Notes: generated by a model not told the origin, from the sequence alone. Counted from the first letter of the stretch, positions 8,518-16,376 are shown. The stretch: 31,194 nt of DNA from CAZHBA01 sp964530225 (GCA_964530225.1 CAZHBA010000097.1:1-31194), one strand, 5' to 3'. A program made the numbers and translations.

Positions 8518-8566
8518 AATCCTCATGCTGAGGAGGCGCGCAGCGCCGTCGCGAAGAATGAGGATT
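8518..8566 (+). repeat. Palindromic intergenic repeat with inner hairpin
   Basis: Perfect 9-bp arms AATCCTCAT (8518-8526) and ATGAGGATT (8558-8566) surround an inner GGCGC/GCGCC hairpin (8535-8539/8543-8547). It ends 9 bp after the 3' end of the downstream minus-strand gene, so it may also stabilise that transcript. The gap 8249-8575 otherwise holds nothing but these repeats. Confidence 0.75.
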
Positions 8567-8575
8567 AGACTATCG

Positions 8576-9496
8576 TTACACCACGATCTTATCGGGCAGG
8601 TTTTTGGGATGCTCCGGCATATAGGTAACGCCGCTGGCGTTGACGCCGAGGTCGATCATCAGCTTGGCCAGCGCGATCGAGGCCGAGTAGCCTTCCAGCA
8701 CCGGCACTTCCCAGCCGCGCTGGGCGAGCTCTCGTTCGATGAACGGTTTGAGCCAGAAAACGCCCGAGCAGCCTAGAGTGATCACTTCGGCACCGTCTTC
8801 CTTGATCGCCAATTCGGCCTGGTTGATGGCGTTGTCGACCGCCAGCGATTTTTCGCCGGCCAGCGCCTTCGCCCGTTCCTCGCGCAATTGCGGACCATCC
8901 TCAGCACCCGGCCGTGGCAGGGACATGCCGATGTTGCGGATTGAGGCGCAACGGCCCTGCAACTGATGTTGATAGATCAGGTCGCGGTAATAGACGTTGT
9001 GGACGCCAGAAATGTCGATGACCGTGTACTTGTTGCCCAGCATAGTTGCCAGATACAACTGCGAATGGGCGTTGGCGGTGCAGACGATGTCATAGGTGCG
9101 GCACATCTCGCGCGCCTCCAGAAATCCCGGCTCACCACCGCCGAGCAGCACGATGCCGTTATATTTGCCGGACTCGCAGGCCTCGCGGATGTTTGGTAGA
9201 CGCGCGTTGGCGGCATAGGCAAACTCCTCGCGCGTTTCGACCGGCCAGTCGCCATAGCTCGCCAGGGCGCCGGGGTGCAGATCCCACGCTACTCCATCGA
9301 GATACGGCAGGATCATGTCGGCGTTCATCAGCCGCTCTTTCTTCGGTAAATCGATCGGCAGGCTCAACGTCTGAGCCGTATAGACCGCATCGGTTGGCAG
9401 GCGGAACGGCGGAATCAGCAGGAAACGGTATTTCGCACTGGCAAAATCGATAACGGTTTCGTCGCGCTGTTCGGGTAGGGGTTCGACGGCGCTCAT
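8576..9496 (-). CDS. Asp/Glu/hydantoin racemase superfamily protein, one-cysteine type
   Basis: 306 residues. The C-terminal half carries the superfamily signature ITLGCSGVFWL with Cys243, followed by VPVLEGYSASIALAKLM, as in hydantoin racemases. The first catalytic cysteine, normally in a CFGDPG-like loop, is replaced: this protein has GGGEPG at residues 119-124, with Gly119 at the Cys position. Loss of that cysteine removes the two-base racemase mechanism. In arylmalonate decarboxylase the same position is also Gly and only the second Cys is catalytic, so a decarboxylase- or lyase-like activity is possible; this is inference. An N-terminal stretch of about 20 residues precedes the domain. 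The ATG at 9496 has a strong Shine-Dalgarno (gggagga). The NmrA-like gene lies 86 bp upstream on the same strand. Confidence 0.8.
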   Translation of the reverse strand: MSAVEPLPEQRDETVIDFASAKYRFLLIPPFRLPTDAVYTAQTLSLPIDLPKKERLMNADMILPYLDGVAWDLHPGALASYGDWPVETREEFAYAANARLPNIREACESGKYNGIVLLGGGEPGFLEAREMCRTYDIVCTANAHSQLYLATMLGNKYTVIDISGVHNVYYRDLIYQHQLQGRCASIRNIGMSLPRPGAEDGPQLREERAKALAGEKSLAVDNAINQAELAIKEDGAEVITLGCSGVFWLKPFIERELAQRGWEVPVLEGYSASIALAKLMIDLGVNASGVTYMPEHPKNLPDKIVV

Positions 9497-9582
9497 TTTC
9501 GTCCTCCCAAAAGCCTAAAGCAGTACGGGTAGCCATACTACAGGGCCGCCCGTTACTTGTCAGGAGGACATCAAGCCGCAGG

Positions 9583-10446
9583 TCAGTCCTTGAACGCGCC
9601 CGCAAAGTCGTGGGCGAAATCCTCGAGCGTCCGCGCCGCATGGCCGCTGATCTTCTCGATATTGTCGTTGGTATTGGCCAGTACGCCCGAGCCGAGAAGG
9701 CCCATCAAGGCCGACTGATGGTCGATCATCCAGTCGGGCATACCGCGCTCTTTCATGGCGCCAACCGCGCCTTCCAGCGGCACCTCGACGAACGCGACCT
9801 CCCGGCCCAGCTCAGACGACAGAACAGTAGCGACATCGCCGGGCGTGCGGTTGGCGCTGGCGAGGAAGTAGGTTTGGCCGTTATGCCCGTCGCCGGTGAG
9901 CACCTCGGCCGCCACGTCACCGGTATCGCGCACATCGATCATGCCGGCCTCGACGTCCACTGGCACCGGCATCATAATCTTACTCTGCTCTTTGACCATG
10001 CCGGCCATATTGAGAAAATTCTGCATAAAGAGACCGGGCCGCAATATGGTCCAGTCGACGCCGCTGGCCTTCAGCGCCTCTTCAACATGGTAGTGGGCCT
10101 GGCCAATCTTACTCGGGCAATCGGGCCGCGCCACCGCATCGCCGCCCGACACCTTGACCACATACGTAACGCCGGCGCGCTTGGCAGCCTCGATGGCGCC
10201 GATCTGCTGTTCCTGCATCGCCGGGCTGTGGCCGGTCAACAGGAATAACTTGTCGCAGCCGGCGAGCCCCGCCTCGATGGTCGCCGCGTCGGCGGTATCC
10301 GCCTGCACTAGTTCCACATCGCTACCTAGGGTTTCGGCCGCCGACGCGGGATCGCGCACCAAACAGCGGAATTCCGCGCCTTTCTTCTGTAACGCTGCCA
10401 CCATCGCCCGGCCGGTGTTGCCGGTTCCACCAATCACGCCAATCAT
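9583..10446 (-). CDS. NmrA-like NAD(P)-binding protein
   Basis: 287 residues of the atypical SDR/NmrA group. The N-terminal dinucleotide-binding motif is GGTGNTG (residues 6-12), followed by a basic LVRDP loop typical of NADP binding. WTILRPGLFMQNFLN is the usual central segment of this group, which includes QOR2/YtfG-type quinone reductases and redox-sensing regulators. It lacks the YxxxK catalytic pair of classical SDRs, as is common in this group. The ATG at 10446 is preceded by an excellent ribosome binding site (aaggagg). It could be a quinone or azo reductase or an NADPH sensor; sequence alone does not decide. Confidence 0.85.
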   Translation of the reverse strand: MIGVIGGTGNTGRAMVAALQKKGAEFRCLVRDPASAAETLGSDVELVQADTADAATIEAGLAGCDKLFLLTGHSPAMQEQQIGAIEAAKRAGVTYVVKVSGGDAVARPDCPSKIGQAHYHVEEALKASGVDWTILRPGLFMQNFLNMAGMVKEQSKIMMPVPVDVEAGMIDVRDTGDVAAEVLTGDGHNGQTYFLASANRTPGDVATVLSSELGREVAFVEVPLEGAVGAMKERGMPDWMIDHQSALMGLLGSGVLANTNDNIEKISGHAARTLEDFAHDFAGAFKD

Positions 10447-10576
10447 GGCTACTCCTCCTTAGAATCCGATTATTCGTTTAACGGTTAGTTACACCTACAT
10501 AAACCGATACAGCCACCAGTCCACACGAATAATTGTTTTTCCGCAACGGCCTTGTTGAGTCAGCCCGCTTAATTAG

Positions 10577-12118
10577 TCACCCACCCAGCTTGTCTTTCAA
10601 AATCTGATTGACCATCTGTGGATTGGCTTGACCCTGCGTCGCCTTCATCACCTGGCCGGTGAACCAGCCGGTAACCTTGGTGTTGCCGCTGCGGTATTGG
10701 TCGGCCTGTTCCGGATTATCGGCGATAAGCTGCTCGACCACCGCTTCGATAGCTCTGGTGTCTGTGATCTGCTTGAGGCCCTTTTCCTCGACGATCGTGG
10801 CGGCGTCCTTGCCGCTGTCGAACATCTCGGCGAACACGTCCTTGGCAATCCTGCCGGAGATGGTGTCGTCGGCGATCAGGTCGATTAGCCCACCGAGTTG
10901 GCCGGCGGCAACCGGGCTGTCAGCGATCTCTAGATCGGCGTTGTTGAGACGGCCGAACAGCTCCGCCGTCACCCAGTTGGCGGCGAGCTTTGGGTCGCGC
11001 TTCTTGCCGTCTGGGTCAACCACCATTTCGAAATACTCCGCCGTCTCGCGCTCCGCCACCAGCACCCCGGCGTCGTAGGCGGACAGGCCGAAATCGTCTA
11101 TGAAACGCACCTGCTTGGCGTCAGGCAATTCGGGCAGCGCCGAGGCCAGGTCATCGACGAAGGCCTGGTCGAACTCCACCGGCAGCAAGTCGGGATCGGG
11201 AAAATAGCGATAGTCGTGCGCCTCTTCCTTGGAACGCATGGAGCGGGTTTCACCCTTGCTGGCGTCGAACAGGCGGGTCTCCTGTTCGATCTCGCCGCCA
11301 TCCTCGATGATTTCGATCTGGCGCCGTACTTCGTAATCGACCGCCTGGCGCACGAAGCGCAGTGAGTTAACGTTCTTGATTTCGCAGCGCGTGCCCAATT
11401 CCTCGCCCGGTCGGCGCACCGATACGTTGACGTCGGCGCGCATCGAACCCTCCTGCATATTACCGTCGCAGGTGCCCAGATAGCGCAGAATCGAGCGCAG
11501 CTTGCCCAGATACGCCGCCGCCTCGTCGGCCGAGCGGATATCGGGCTTGGAGACGATCTCCATCAGCGCCACGCCAGAGCGGTTCAAGTCGATATAGGTT
11601 TTCTGCGGATGCTGATCGTGGATAGACTTGCCGGCGTCCTGCTCCAGATGCAGGCGCTCGATGCCAACCTCGAAGCTCTCGCCGCCGAGCAGATCGACAT
11701 GGACTCGCCCCTCGCCGACGACTGGCTGCGAAAACTGGCTGATCTGATAGCCCTGCGGCAGGTCGGGATAGAAATAATTCTTGCGGTCAAACACCGAGCG
11801 CAGGTTGATCTGCGCGCCCAGGCCCAAGCCCGTGCGTACCGCCTGGCGCACGCATTCGCTATTGATCACTGGTAGCATGCCCGGCATGGCGGCGTCGACC
11901 AGGCTAACCTGGCTGTTGGGCGCGGCGCCGAAAGCGGTCGATGCGCCGGAGAACAGTTTGGCCTCGGACATCACTTGCGCATGCACCTCGAGCCCGATGA
12001 TGACCTCCCACGGCCCGGTCTCACCCTCGACCAGATCCTTCTGGTTGTGGCCGATGCGCGTAGTGACGTGCCCAGACAGGTGATCAGGTGTGGTTTTGGT
12101 GGTTATGGCGTCGCTCAT
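10577..12118 (-). CDS. gatB: Asp/Glu-tRNA(Asn/Gln) amidotransferase subunit B
   Basis: 513 residues, normal for GatB. With GatA and GatC it converts Glu-tRNAGln (and Asp-tRNAAsn) to the amidated form; GatB binds tRNA and holds the kinase/transamidase site. The start region reads WEVIIGLEVHAQ, followed by the signatures HLEQDAGKS and EAHDYRYFPDPDL, and it ends in the YqeY-like helical tail (NPQMVNQILKDKLGG). The frame is open further upstream, but the ATG at 12118 is preceded by gagga 5 nt away and gives the standard N-terminus, while the longer version would overlap the upstream gene. It lies 7 bp after a small AdoMetDC-like gene, an unusual insertion between gatA and gatB. Confidence 0.97.
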   Translation of the reverse strand: MSDAITTKTTPDHLSGHVTTRIGHNQKDLVEGETGPWEVIIGLEVHAQVMSEAKLFSGASTAFGAAPNSQVSLVDAAMPGMLPVINSECVRQAVRTGLGLGAQINLRSVFDRKNYFYPDLPQGYQISQFSQPVVGEGRVHVDLLGGESFEVGIERLHLEQDAGKSIHDQHPQKTYIDLNRSGVALMEIVSKPDIRSADEAAAYLGKLRSILRYLGTCDGNMQEGSMRADVNVSVRRPGEELGTRCEIKNVNSLRFVRQAVDYEVRRQIEIIEDGGEIEQETRLFDASKGETRSMRSKEEAHDYRYFPDPDLLPVEFDQAFVDDLASALPELPDAKQVRFIDDFGLSAYDAGVLVAERETAEYFEMVVDPDGKKRDPKLAANWVTAELFGRLNNADLEIADSPVAAGQLGGLIDLIADDTISGRIAKDVFAEMFDSGKDAATIVEEKGLKQITDTRAIEAVVEQLIADNPEQADQYRSGNTKVTGWFTGQVMKATQGQANPQMVNQILKDKLGG

Positions 12119-12125
12119 CAAGTCC

Positions 12126-12500
12126 TCAAAAGCCAGCCTGCACCATCTCGCCCTCAGCTGCCAGCACTTCGCGAATGAAGGCGACGGCGCGATCCTCGTC
12201 GAAGGCGGTGCAAGTGTAGATAACGATGGAGAAGAATTTCGGCGCAGTCCAGAAATAGGCGGCGATGCCGCTGCCGACCAGCGGTACAAAAGCGTCGTAG
12301 CCGGCGTTCTCCGCCTGTCCCTTGCCCTCGGCGATCAGGCTGTCTGGCGAATGGACGATGGGATCGTCATAGGTGCGCAAGCCCAGTGCGTCAGCAAGCC
12401 CAACGAGAAAGCCGCCCACCGCATCGGCGTCCAACTCACAGCCGAACCGCCCCTCGACCAGCAGCCGCTGACGGAACACTTCCGGCGCAATGTCGGGCAC
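12126..12500 (-). CDS. AdoMet decarboxylase-like small protein, catalytic His replaced
   Basis: 124 residues that resemble a single S-adenosylmethionine decarboxylase (SpeD) domain. AdoMetDC precursors self-cleave at a Ser to form a pyruvoyl group; in the Thermotoga enzyme the key residues are Ser63, His68 and Cys83. Here GSGIAAYFW puts Ser at 77 and YTC puts Cys at 97, the same spacing of 20, but the His position (82) is Tyr and the ESH motif reads GSG. So the nucleophile and Cys are kept while the processing His is missing. The GTG start at 12500 is forced by an in-frame TAG five codons upstream, and its ribosome binding site is poor. It is tucked between gatA and gatB, 7 bp from gatB. A divergent or non-self-processing family member is the best description; function unknown. 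Confidence 0.6.
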   Translation of the reverse strand: MPDIAPEVFRQRLLVEGRFGCELDADAVGGFLVGLADALGLRTYDDPIVHSPDSLIAEGKGQAENAGYDAFVPLVGSGIAAYFWTAPKFFSIVIYTCTAFDEDRAVAFIREVLAAEGEMVQAGF

Positions 12501-12516
12501 GAGAGTGATTTTCTAT

Positions 12517-12685
12517 CCCCCACCCTAACCCTCCCCCTCAAGGGGGGGCTGAGGCTGGACCGTCACGCCAGTGGCATAGTGTAAGCCAAACGAAGCAAGT
12601 TGTTCTGCGGTCCGACTTGCGTCGTGCTTTTGCACGACGGTTCGTCCCGCAGCCTCCCCGATGGGGGAGGGTCTAGATGGGGGTG
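12517..12685. mobile_element. REPIN/MITE-like element with inverted ends and three hairpins
   Basis: A 169-bp non-coding element in the gatA/AdoMetDC-like gap. The ends are imperfect inverted repeats: the left end is CCCCCACCCTAACCCTCCCC (12517-12536) and the right end on the opposite strand begins CACCCCCATCTAGACCCTCC (12685 leftward). Each end folds into its own hairpin: CCCCC/GGGGG (12533-12537/12542-12546) and CCTCCCC/GGGGAGG (12653-12659/12664-12670). In the middle CGTCGTGC-TTTT-GCACGACG (12620-12639) is a perfect 8-bp stem. It encodes no transposase, so any movement would need one supplied in trans. It sits inside an otherwise conserved gat operon. Confidence 0.7.
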
Positions 12686-12718
12686 ATGTCACTAACAACC
12701 CAATGTCACACATCAAAA

Positions 12719-14194
12719 TCATCCCGGCGCCGCCTCGAACCCTGCCGCGCTTTCCAGCACGTCGGCGGCGCACAACACCGTCTCCTCGGCGAACGCCGGG
12801 CCGATCAGGTGCAGGCCCAGCGGCAGTCCGTCAGCCGACAGTCCCGCCGGCACCGAGACCGCTGGCAGGCCGGCCATCGAAGCGGGCACCGTGAATATGT
12901 CGTTCAGATACATGGCGATGGGGTCGTCCATCTTCTCGCCGATAGCGAACGCCGCCGACGGCGCGGTCGGCGTCAGGATAACATCACACGCATCCCAGGC
13001 GGTGCGGAAATCTTGCGCGATGCCGGTGCGCACCTTTTGCGCCTGCAGGTAATAGGCGTCGTAATAGCCCGCTGACAGAACGTAGGTGCCAATCATCACT
13101 CGGCGTTTGACCTCGGCACCAAAACCGGCGGCGCGGGTCTTCTCGTAAGTGTCGATCAAATCCTCGCCGTCGACGCGCAGGCCGTAGCGTACGCCGTCAT
13201 AGCGCGCCAGGTTCGACGACGCCTCCGCCGGGGCGACAATGTAATAGCACGGCAGCGCGTATTTGGTGTGCGGCAGCGAGATGTCAACGATCTCCGCACC
13301 CGCGTCCTTGAGCCAGTCTCTACCCTGCTGCCACAGCGTCTCGATTTCTTGCGGCATGCCGTCCACGCGGTATTCCGCCGGGATGCCGACGCGCATGCCC
13401 TTAATGTCACCGGTCAGCGCCGCGGCGTAATCGGGCACGGGCACATCTACGCTGGTCGAATCCATGGGGTCGTAGCCGGCCATGGCGCCGAGCATCAGCG
13501 CCGCGTCGTGCACCGTGCGGGTCAGCGGACCGGCCTGGTCGAGCGAACTGGCGAAGGCAATGATACCCCAGCGCGAACAGCGCCCGTAGGTCGGTTTGAG
13601 GCCGACTACGCCGCAGAACGAGCCCGGCTGGCGAATCGAGCCGCCGGTGTCCGTGCCGATGGCACCCAGCGCGATACGCGCGGCGACCGCCGCCGCCGAG
13701 CCACCCGACGAACCGCCGGGCACCAGATTTTTCCCCGCCGAATCGCCTGAGGCCGCCTTCCACGGGTTGATGCTGGGACCGTAATGACTGCTCACCGTAG
13801 CCGAGCCCATGGCGAACTCGTCCATGTTGGTCTTGCCGAGCAGCACCGCGCCAGCGTCCCACAGGTTGTGCGTCACCGTCGATTCGTAGGTCGGTGTGAA
13901 GCCATCGAGAATATGGCTGCCAGCGGTCGACAGGATGCCCTCAGTGCAGAACAAGTCCTTGACCGCGATGGGGATACCGTCGAACGGTCCCTGAGCCTCG
14001 CCCAGCGCGCGGCGCGCGTCCGATGCGTCGGCCATGGCCAGCGCCTTATCCGGCGTCTCGGCAATGAAGACGTTCAGTTCGCGCGCCGTTGCCATGGCAT
14101 CGAGATGCGCCTGGGTCAGTTCGCGGGCGGTACATTCGCCCGCCGCTAGCGCCTCGCTAGCCTCGGCGATAGTTATGCTCGTGAGATCAGCCAT
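12719..14194 (-). CDS. gatA: Asp/Glu-tRNA(Asn/Gln) amidotransferase subunit A
   Basis: 491 residues, the normal size of GatA, the glutaminase/amidase subunit that releases ammonia from glutamine for the GatB site. The amidase-signature catalytic triad is complete: Lys79 (IAVKD), cis-Ser162 (PGGSSGGSAAAV) and the nucleophile Ser186 (DTGGSIRQP). The ATG at 14194 overlaps the last base of the gatC stop codon (TAATG), so the two are translationally coupled. Downstream the operon is interrupted by a small repeat element and an AdoMetDC-like gene before gatB. Confidence 0.97.
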   Translation of the reverse strand: MADLTSITIAEASEALAAGECTARELTQAHLDAMATARELNVFIAETPDKALAMADASDARRALGEAQGPFDGIPIAVKDLFCTEGILSTAGSHILDGFTPTYESTVTHNLWDAGAVLLGKTNMDEFAMGSATVSSHYGPSINPWKAASGDSAGKNLVPGGSSGGSAAAVAARIALGAIGTDTGGSIRQPGSFCGVVGLKPTYGRCSRWGIIAFASSLDQAGPLTRTVHDAALMLGAMAGYDPMDSTSVDVPVPDYAAALTGDIKGMRVGIPAEYRVDGMPQEIETLWQQGRDWLKDAGAEIVDISLPHTKYALPCYYIVAPAEASSNLARYDGVRYGLRVDGEDLIDTYEKTRAAGFGAEVKRRVMIGTYVLSAGYYDAYYLQAQKVRTGIAQDFRTAWDACDVILTPTAPSAAFAIGEKMDDPIAMYLNDIFTVPASMAGLPAVSVPAGLSADGLPLGLHLIGPAFAEETVLCAADVLESAAGFEAAPG

Positions 14195-14481
14195 TACTCA
14201 ACGACCTTTGGCACGGTGAAGAAACCGTTGGCCGCGTCGGGCGCGTTGGCAAGTACCTTGTCGGGATAGCCGCCGTCAGCCACCACGTCGTCACGCTGCT
14301 TGAGCGTGGTCTCGACGACGCTGGCCATGGGCTCGACGCCCGCGGTGTCGACCTCGGCCAACTGCTCGACCCAGCCGATGATGTTTGACAGTTCGCCGGC
14401 CAGCGTTTCGAGGTCTGCTTCGGGAATATGGATGCGCGCGAGCCGCGCAATTCGCCGTACGGTGTCGGTATCCAGCGCCAT
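14194..14481 (-). CDS. gatC: Asp/Glu-tRNA(Asn/Gln) amidotransferase subunit C
   Basis: 95 residues, the usual size of GatC, the small subunit that wraps around GatA and stabilises the GatA-GatB complex. The family features are present: MALDTDTVRRIARLARI at the start, LSNIIGWVEQL in the middle and a proline/valine-rich FFTVPKVVE end. The frame is open upstream, but the ATG at 14481 gives the conserved N-terminus. Its stop overlaps the gatA start by one base. It is transcribed away from ruvX, so 14482-14587 should hold promoters for both; no clear consensus boxes were seen. Confidence 0.95.
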   Translation of the reverse strand: MALDTDTVRRIARLARIHIPEADLETLAGELSNIIGWVEQLAEVDTAGVEPMASVVETTLKQRDDVVADGGYPDKVLANAPDAANGFFTVPKVVE

Positions 14482-14587
14482 CGGGCTCTCTAAAAGTTGG
14501 ATGCGGAAGGCGGCGCGGAAGCTATCACTGGGACTCGAAACCGGCAAGAGATGGACAGGATACGCAGGGGGCGCGTAAATACCGGTC

Positions 14588-15067
14588 ATGGCAATCATCG
14601 AACCAGCCGAACTCAAAACCGCGCTGCCATCGGGCAGGCGGCTACTCGGCCTCGACCTGGGATCGAAGACCATCGGCCTGGCAATCTCCGATTCCAGCCT
14701 CGCCGTTGCTTCGCCGTTGGAAACCATCCGGCGCAAAAAATTTACCACCGATGCCGAAGCGCTGATGGCGCTGATCGACGAGCGTAGCATCGGCGCGCTG
14801 GTGCTCGGCCTGCCCAAGAACATGGACGGTAGCGAAGGGCCGCGCGCTCAGTCAACCCGCCAATTCGCCGCCAACTTGCTAGAAAAGATCGACATCTCCA
14901 TCACTTTCTGGGACGAGCGCCTGTCGACAGCCGAGGTCGAACGGGTGCTGATCGATGAAGCCGGTATGACCCGCAAGCGCCGCGGCGAAGTGGTCGACAA
15001 GATGGCCGCTGGCGTGATCCTGCAAAACGTCCTCGATTTCCTGCACAACGCGCGGGAACCCCAATAG
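14588..15067 (+). CDS. ruvX: Putative pre-16S rRNA nuclease / Holliday junction resolvase YqgF
   Basis: 159 residues, typical of the RuvX/YqgF family with an RNase H-like fold, implicated in 16S rRNA 5'-end maturation and proposed as a Holliday junction resolvase. The first catalytic Asp is Asp23 in GLDLGSKTIGLAISD; further family motifs are LVLGLPKNMDGSEG and WDERLSTAEVER, with a late acidic/basic block containing VVDKMAAGVILQ. The ATG at 14588 has no obvious Shine-Dalgarno. It is divergent from gatC. In the alphaproteobacterial order I recall, pyrB follows directly; here a decayed gene and rfbF intervene. Confidence 0.93.
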   Translation: MAIIEPAELKTALPSGRRLLGLDLGSKTIGLAISDSSLAVASPLETIRRKKFTTDAEALMALIDERSIGALVLGLPKNMDGSEGPRAQSTRQFAANLLEKIDISITFWDERLSTAEVERVLIDEAGMTRKRRGEVVDKMAAGVILQNVLDFLHNAREPQ

Positions 15068-15125
15068 GCCGAGCCACTTGAGGCATACTGCGGTGAAATA
15101 CAGCCTACCACTATTACCGAGTGCG

Positions 15126-15425
15126 ATGATCCAACGCTTTTTGCTTGCCGCGATGTTCATGTCCGCCGGCACATGCCGGTTGCGCCGACGCCTCACTGAC
15201 CATCCACGCGCCGATCCTGTCGACCGGCTATGAAAGCTCTCTCGAACAACGTTTGCGAACGTCGCTGGTGCAGATTCGTGACTGGTGGGGCCCACCTTCG
15301 GGGAGCCATTTACAATCGACGTCGAGGAAAGCCGCGACCCTCCATGGCGCTGGTGTCGACATGGAGGGGCAATCGCGACCACGTCCTGCTGCACTGCACA
15401 GTGGTGCGGCAGAGGCGGGCAGCGA
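15126..15425 (+). pseudogene. Decayed gene for a secreted protein
   Basis: Four consecutive segments in changing frames read as one protein: a signal-peptide-like start MIQRFLLAAMFMSAG (from ATG 15126), then AGCADASLTIHAPILSTG and further through VQIRDWWG to about 15290, then PTFGEPFTIDVEES back in the first frame, then PSMALVSTWRGNRDHVLL in the third frame to about 15425. The three frame changes (near 15170, 15290 and 15335) and the absence of any long single frame indicate a broken gene whose 3' end is also lost. I do not recognise the family; a periplasmic or secreted product is suggested only by the signal peptide. It lies between ruvX and rfbF, in a place that is gene-free in related gene orders. 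Confidence 0.55.
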
Positions 15426-15439
15426 AATACTCTTTTTGC

Positions 15440-16210
15440 TCAGTCCCAAACTTTCCAGGGTGCCGCACCGCTGTCCCACAACGCTTCAAGTAGGTTCTTC
15501 TCGCGCAGGGTATCCATCGGTTGCCAGAAACCGTCATGATCGTAGGCGGCCAGCTCGCCCATCGTCGCCATGTCCTGCAACGGCCCCTCCTCCCACACCG
15601 TGTCGTCACCGGCGATCAGGTCGAGGACGCTGGGCTCGCAAACGAAAAAGCCACCGTTGATCGAACCGCCGTCGCCACGCGGTTTCTCGATGAACCGGAC
15701 GACCTTGCCACCCTCGATTTCGGCAGCACCGAAGCGGCCCGGCGGGCGCACGGCGGACATAGTGGCGCGTGCACCCTGGCCGCGGTGATAAGTAATACTG
15801 GCGGCGATATCGATGTCGGCAACGCCGTCGCCATAGGTCAGGCAAAAAGCTTCGTCGTCCAAATAACGTGCGATGCGTTTGATACGGCCGCCAGTCGCGG
15901 AATCGCCGCCGGTCTCGACCAGGGTTACCGTCCACGGCTCGGCGACGATCTCGTGATAGCGGATGTCGTTAGCCGCCAGATTGATGGTGACGTCGGCAGC
16001 GTGGAGTACGTAGTTGGCAAAATATTCTTTGATCACATAGCCCTTATAGCCCAAGCAGACGACGAAATCGGTGATGCCGTGGTGGGCGTAAATCTTCATG
16101 ATGTGCCAGAGGATCGGCCGGCCGCCAATCTCGACCATCGGCTTAGGCCGCACATCGGATTCCTCGGCAATACGCGTACCGCGCCCACCGGCCAGAATAA
16201 CCGCCTTCAT
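15440..16210 (-). CDS. rfbF: Glucose-1-phosphate cytidylyltransferase
   Basis: 256 residues, the normal length for RfbF, which makes CDP-glucose from CTP and glucose-1-phosphate for CDP-dideoxysugar surface polysaccharides. The nucleotidyltransferase motif LAGGRGTRIAEE is followed by RPKPMVEIGGRPILWHIM, then CLGYKGYVIKEYFANY, the metal-binding YGDGVADI, EKPRGDGG, and the highly diagnostic tail HDGFWQPMDTLREKN to PWKVWD. The ATG at 16210 gives the standard N-terminus; the open frame extends upstream without family similarity. It stands alone on the minus strand, with no CDP-glucose 4,6-dehydratase (rfbG) next to it, and interrupts the ruvX-pyrB order, so it may have been inserted. It is divergent from pyrB. 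Confidence 0.95.
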   Translation of the reverse strand: MKAVILAGGRGTRIAEESDVRPKPMVEIGGRPILWHIMKIYAHHGITDFVVCLGYKGYVIKEYFANYVLHAADVTINLAANDIRYHEIVAEPWTVTLVETGGDSATGGRIKRIARYLDDEAFCLTYGDGVADIDIAASITYHRGQGARATMSAVRPPGRFGAAEIEGGKVVRFIEKPRGDGGSINGGFFVCEPSVLDLIAGDDTVWEEGPLQDMATMGELAAYDHDGFWQPMDTLREKNLLEALWDSGAAPWKVWD

Positions 16211-16311
16211 CGACCTGCCACCGTATCCATCGTGTCTGCCCCTCCGTATACCTTCGGCCTTGTAACAGGTGCGCCGGACGCGGGCCAAGTTAAGGTCGGC
16301 ATGCGGGTGAA

Positions 16312-16330
16312 GATTTAGTTTAGCTAAATC
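16312..16330. promoter_or_regulatory. Inverted repeat upstream of pyrB (distal)
   Basis: GATTTAG (16312-16318) and CTAAATC (16324-16330) are perfect 7-bp arms around a 5-nt centre; a 10-bp palindrome TTTAGCTAAA (16319-16328) is nested in it. It lies between the divergent rfbF and pyrB genes and could serve either. Confidence 0.35.
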
Positions 16331-16358
16331 GTTCCCCAGCTAAAAATATTCATGCAAG

Positions 16359-16376
16359 ATATACATTATAGTATAT
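16359..16376. promoter_or_regulatory. Inverted repeat ATATAC-N6-GTATAT
   Basis: Perfect 6-bp arms (16359-16364 and 16371-16376) separated by ATTATA. The TATAC core is the same as in the half-sites next to the pyrB start, so this may be a second operator for the same regulator. Confidence 0.4.

Noticed and set aside
12525..12773. 82-codon minus-strand frame before the gatA 3' end
   Set aside because: Its translation is simply the palindromic repeat element plus antisense of the gatA end.
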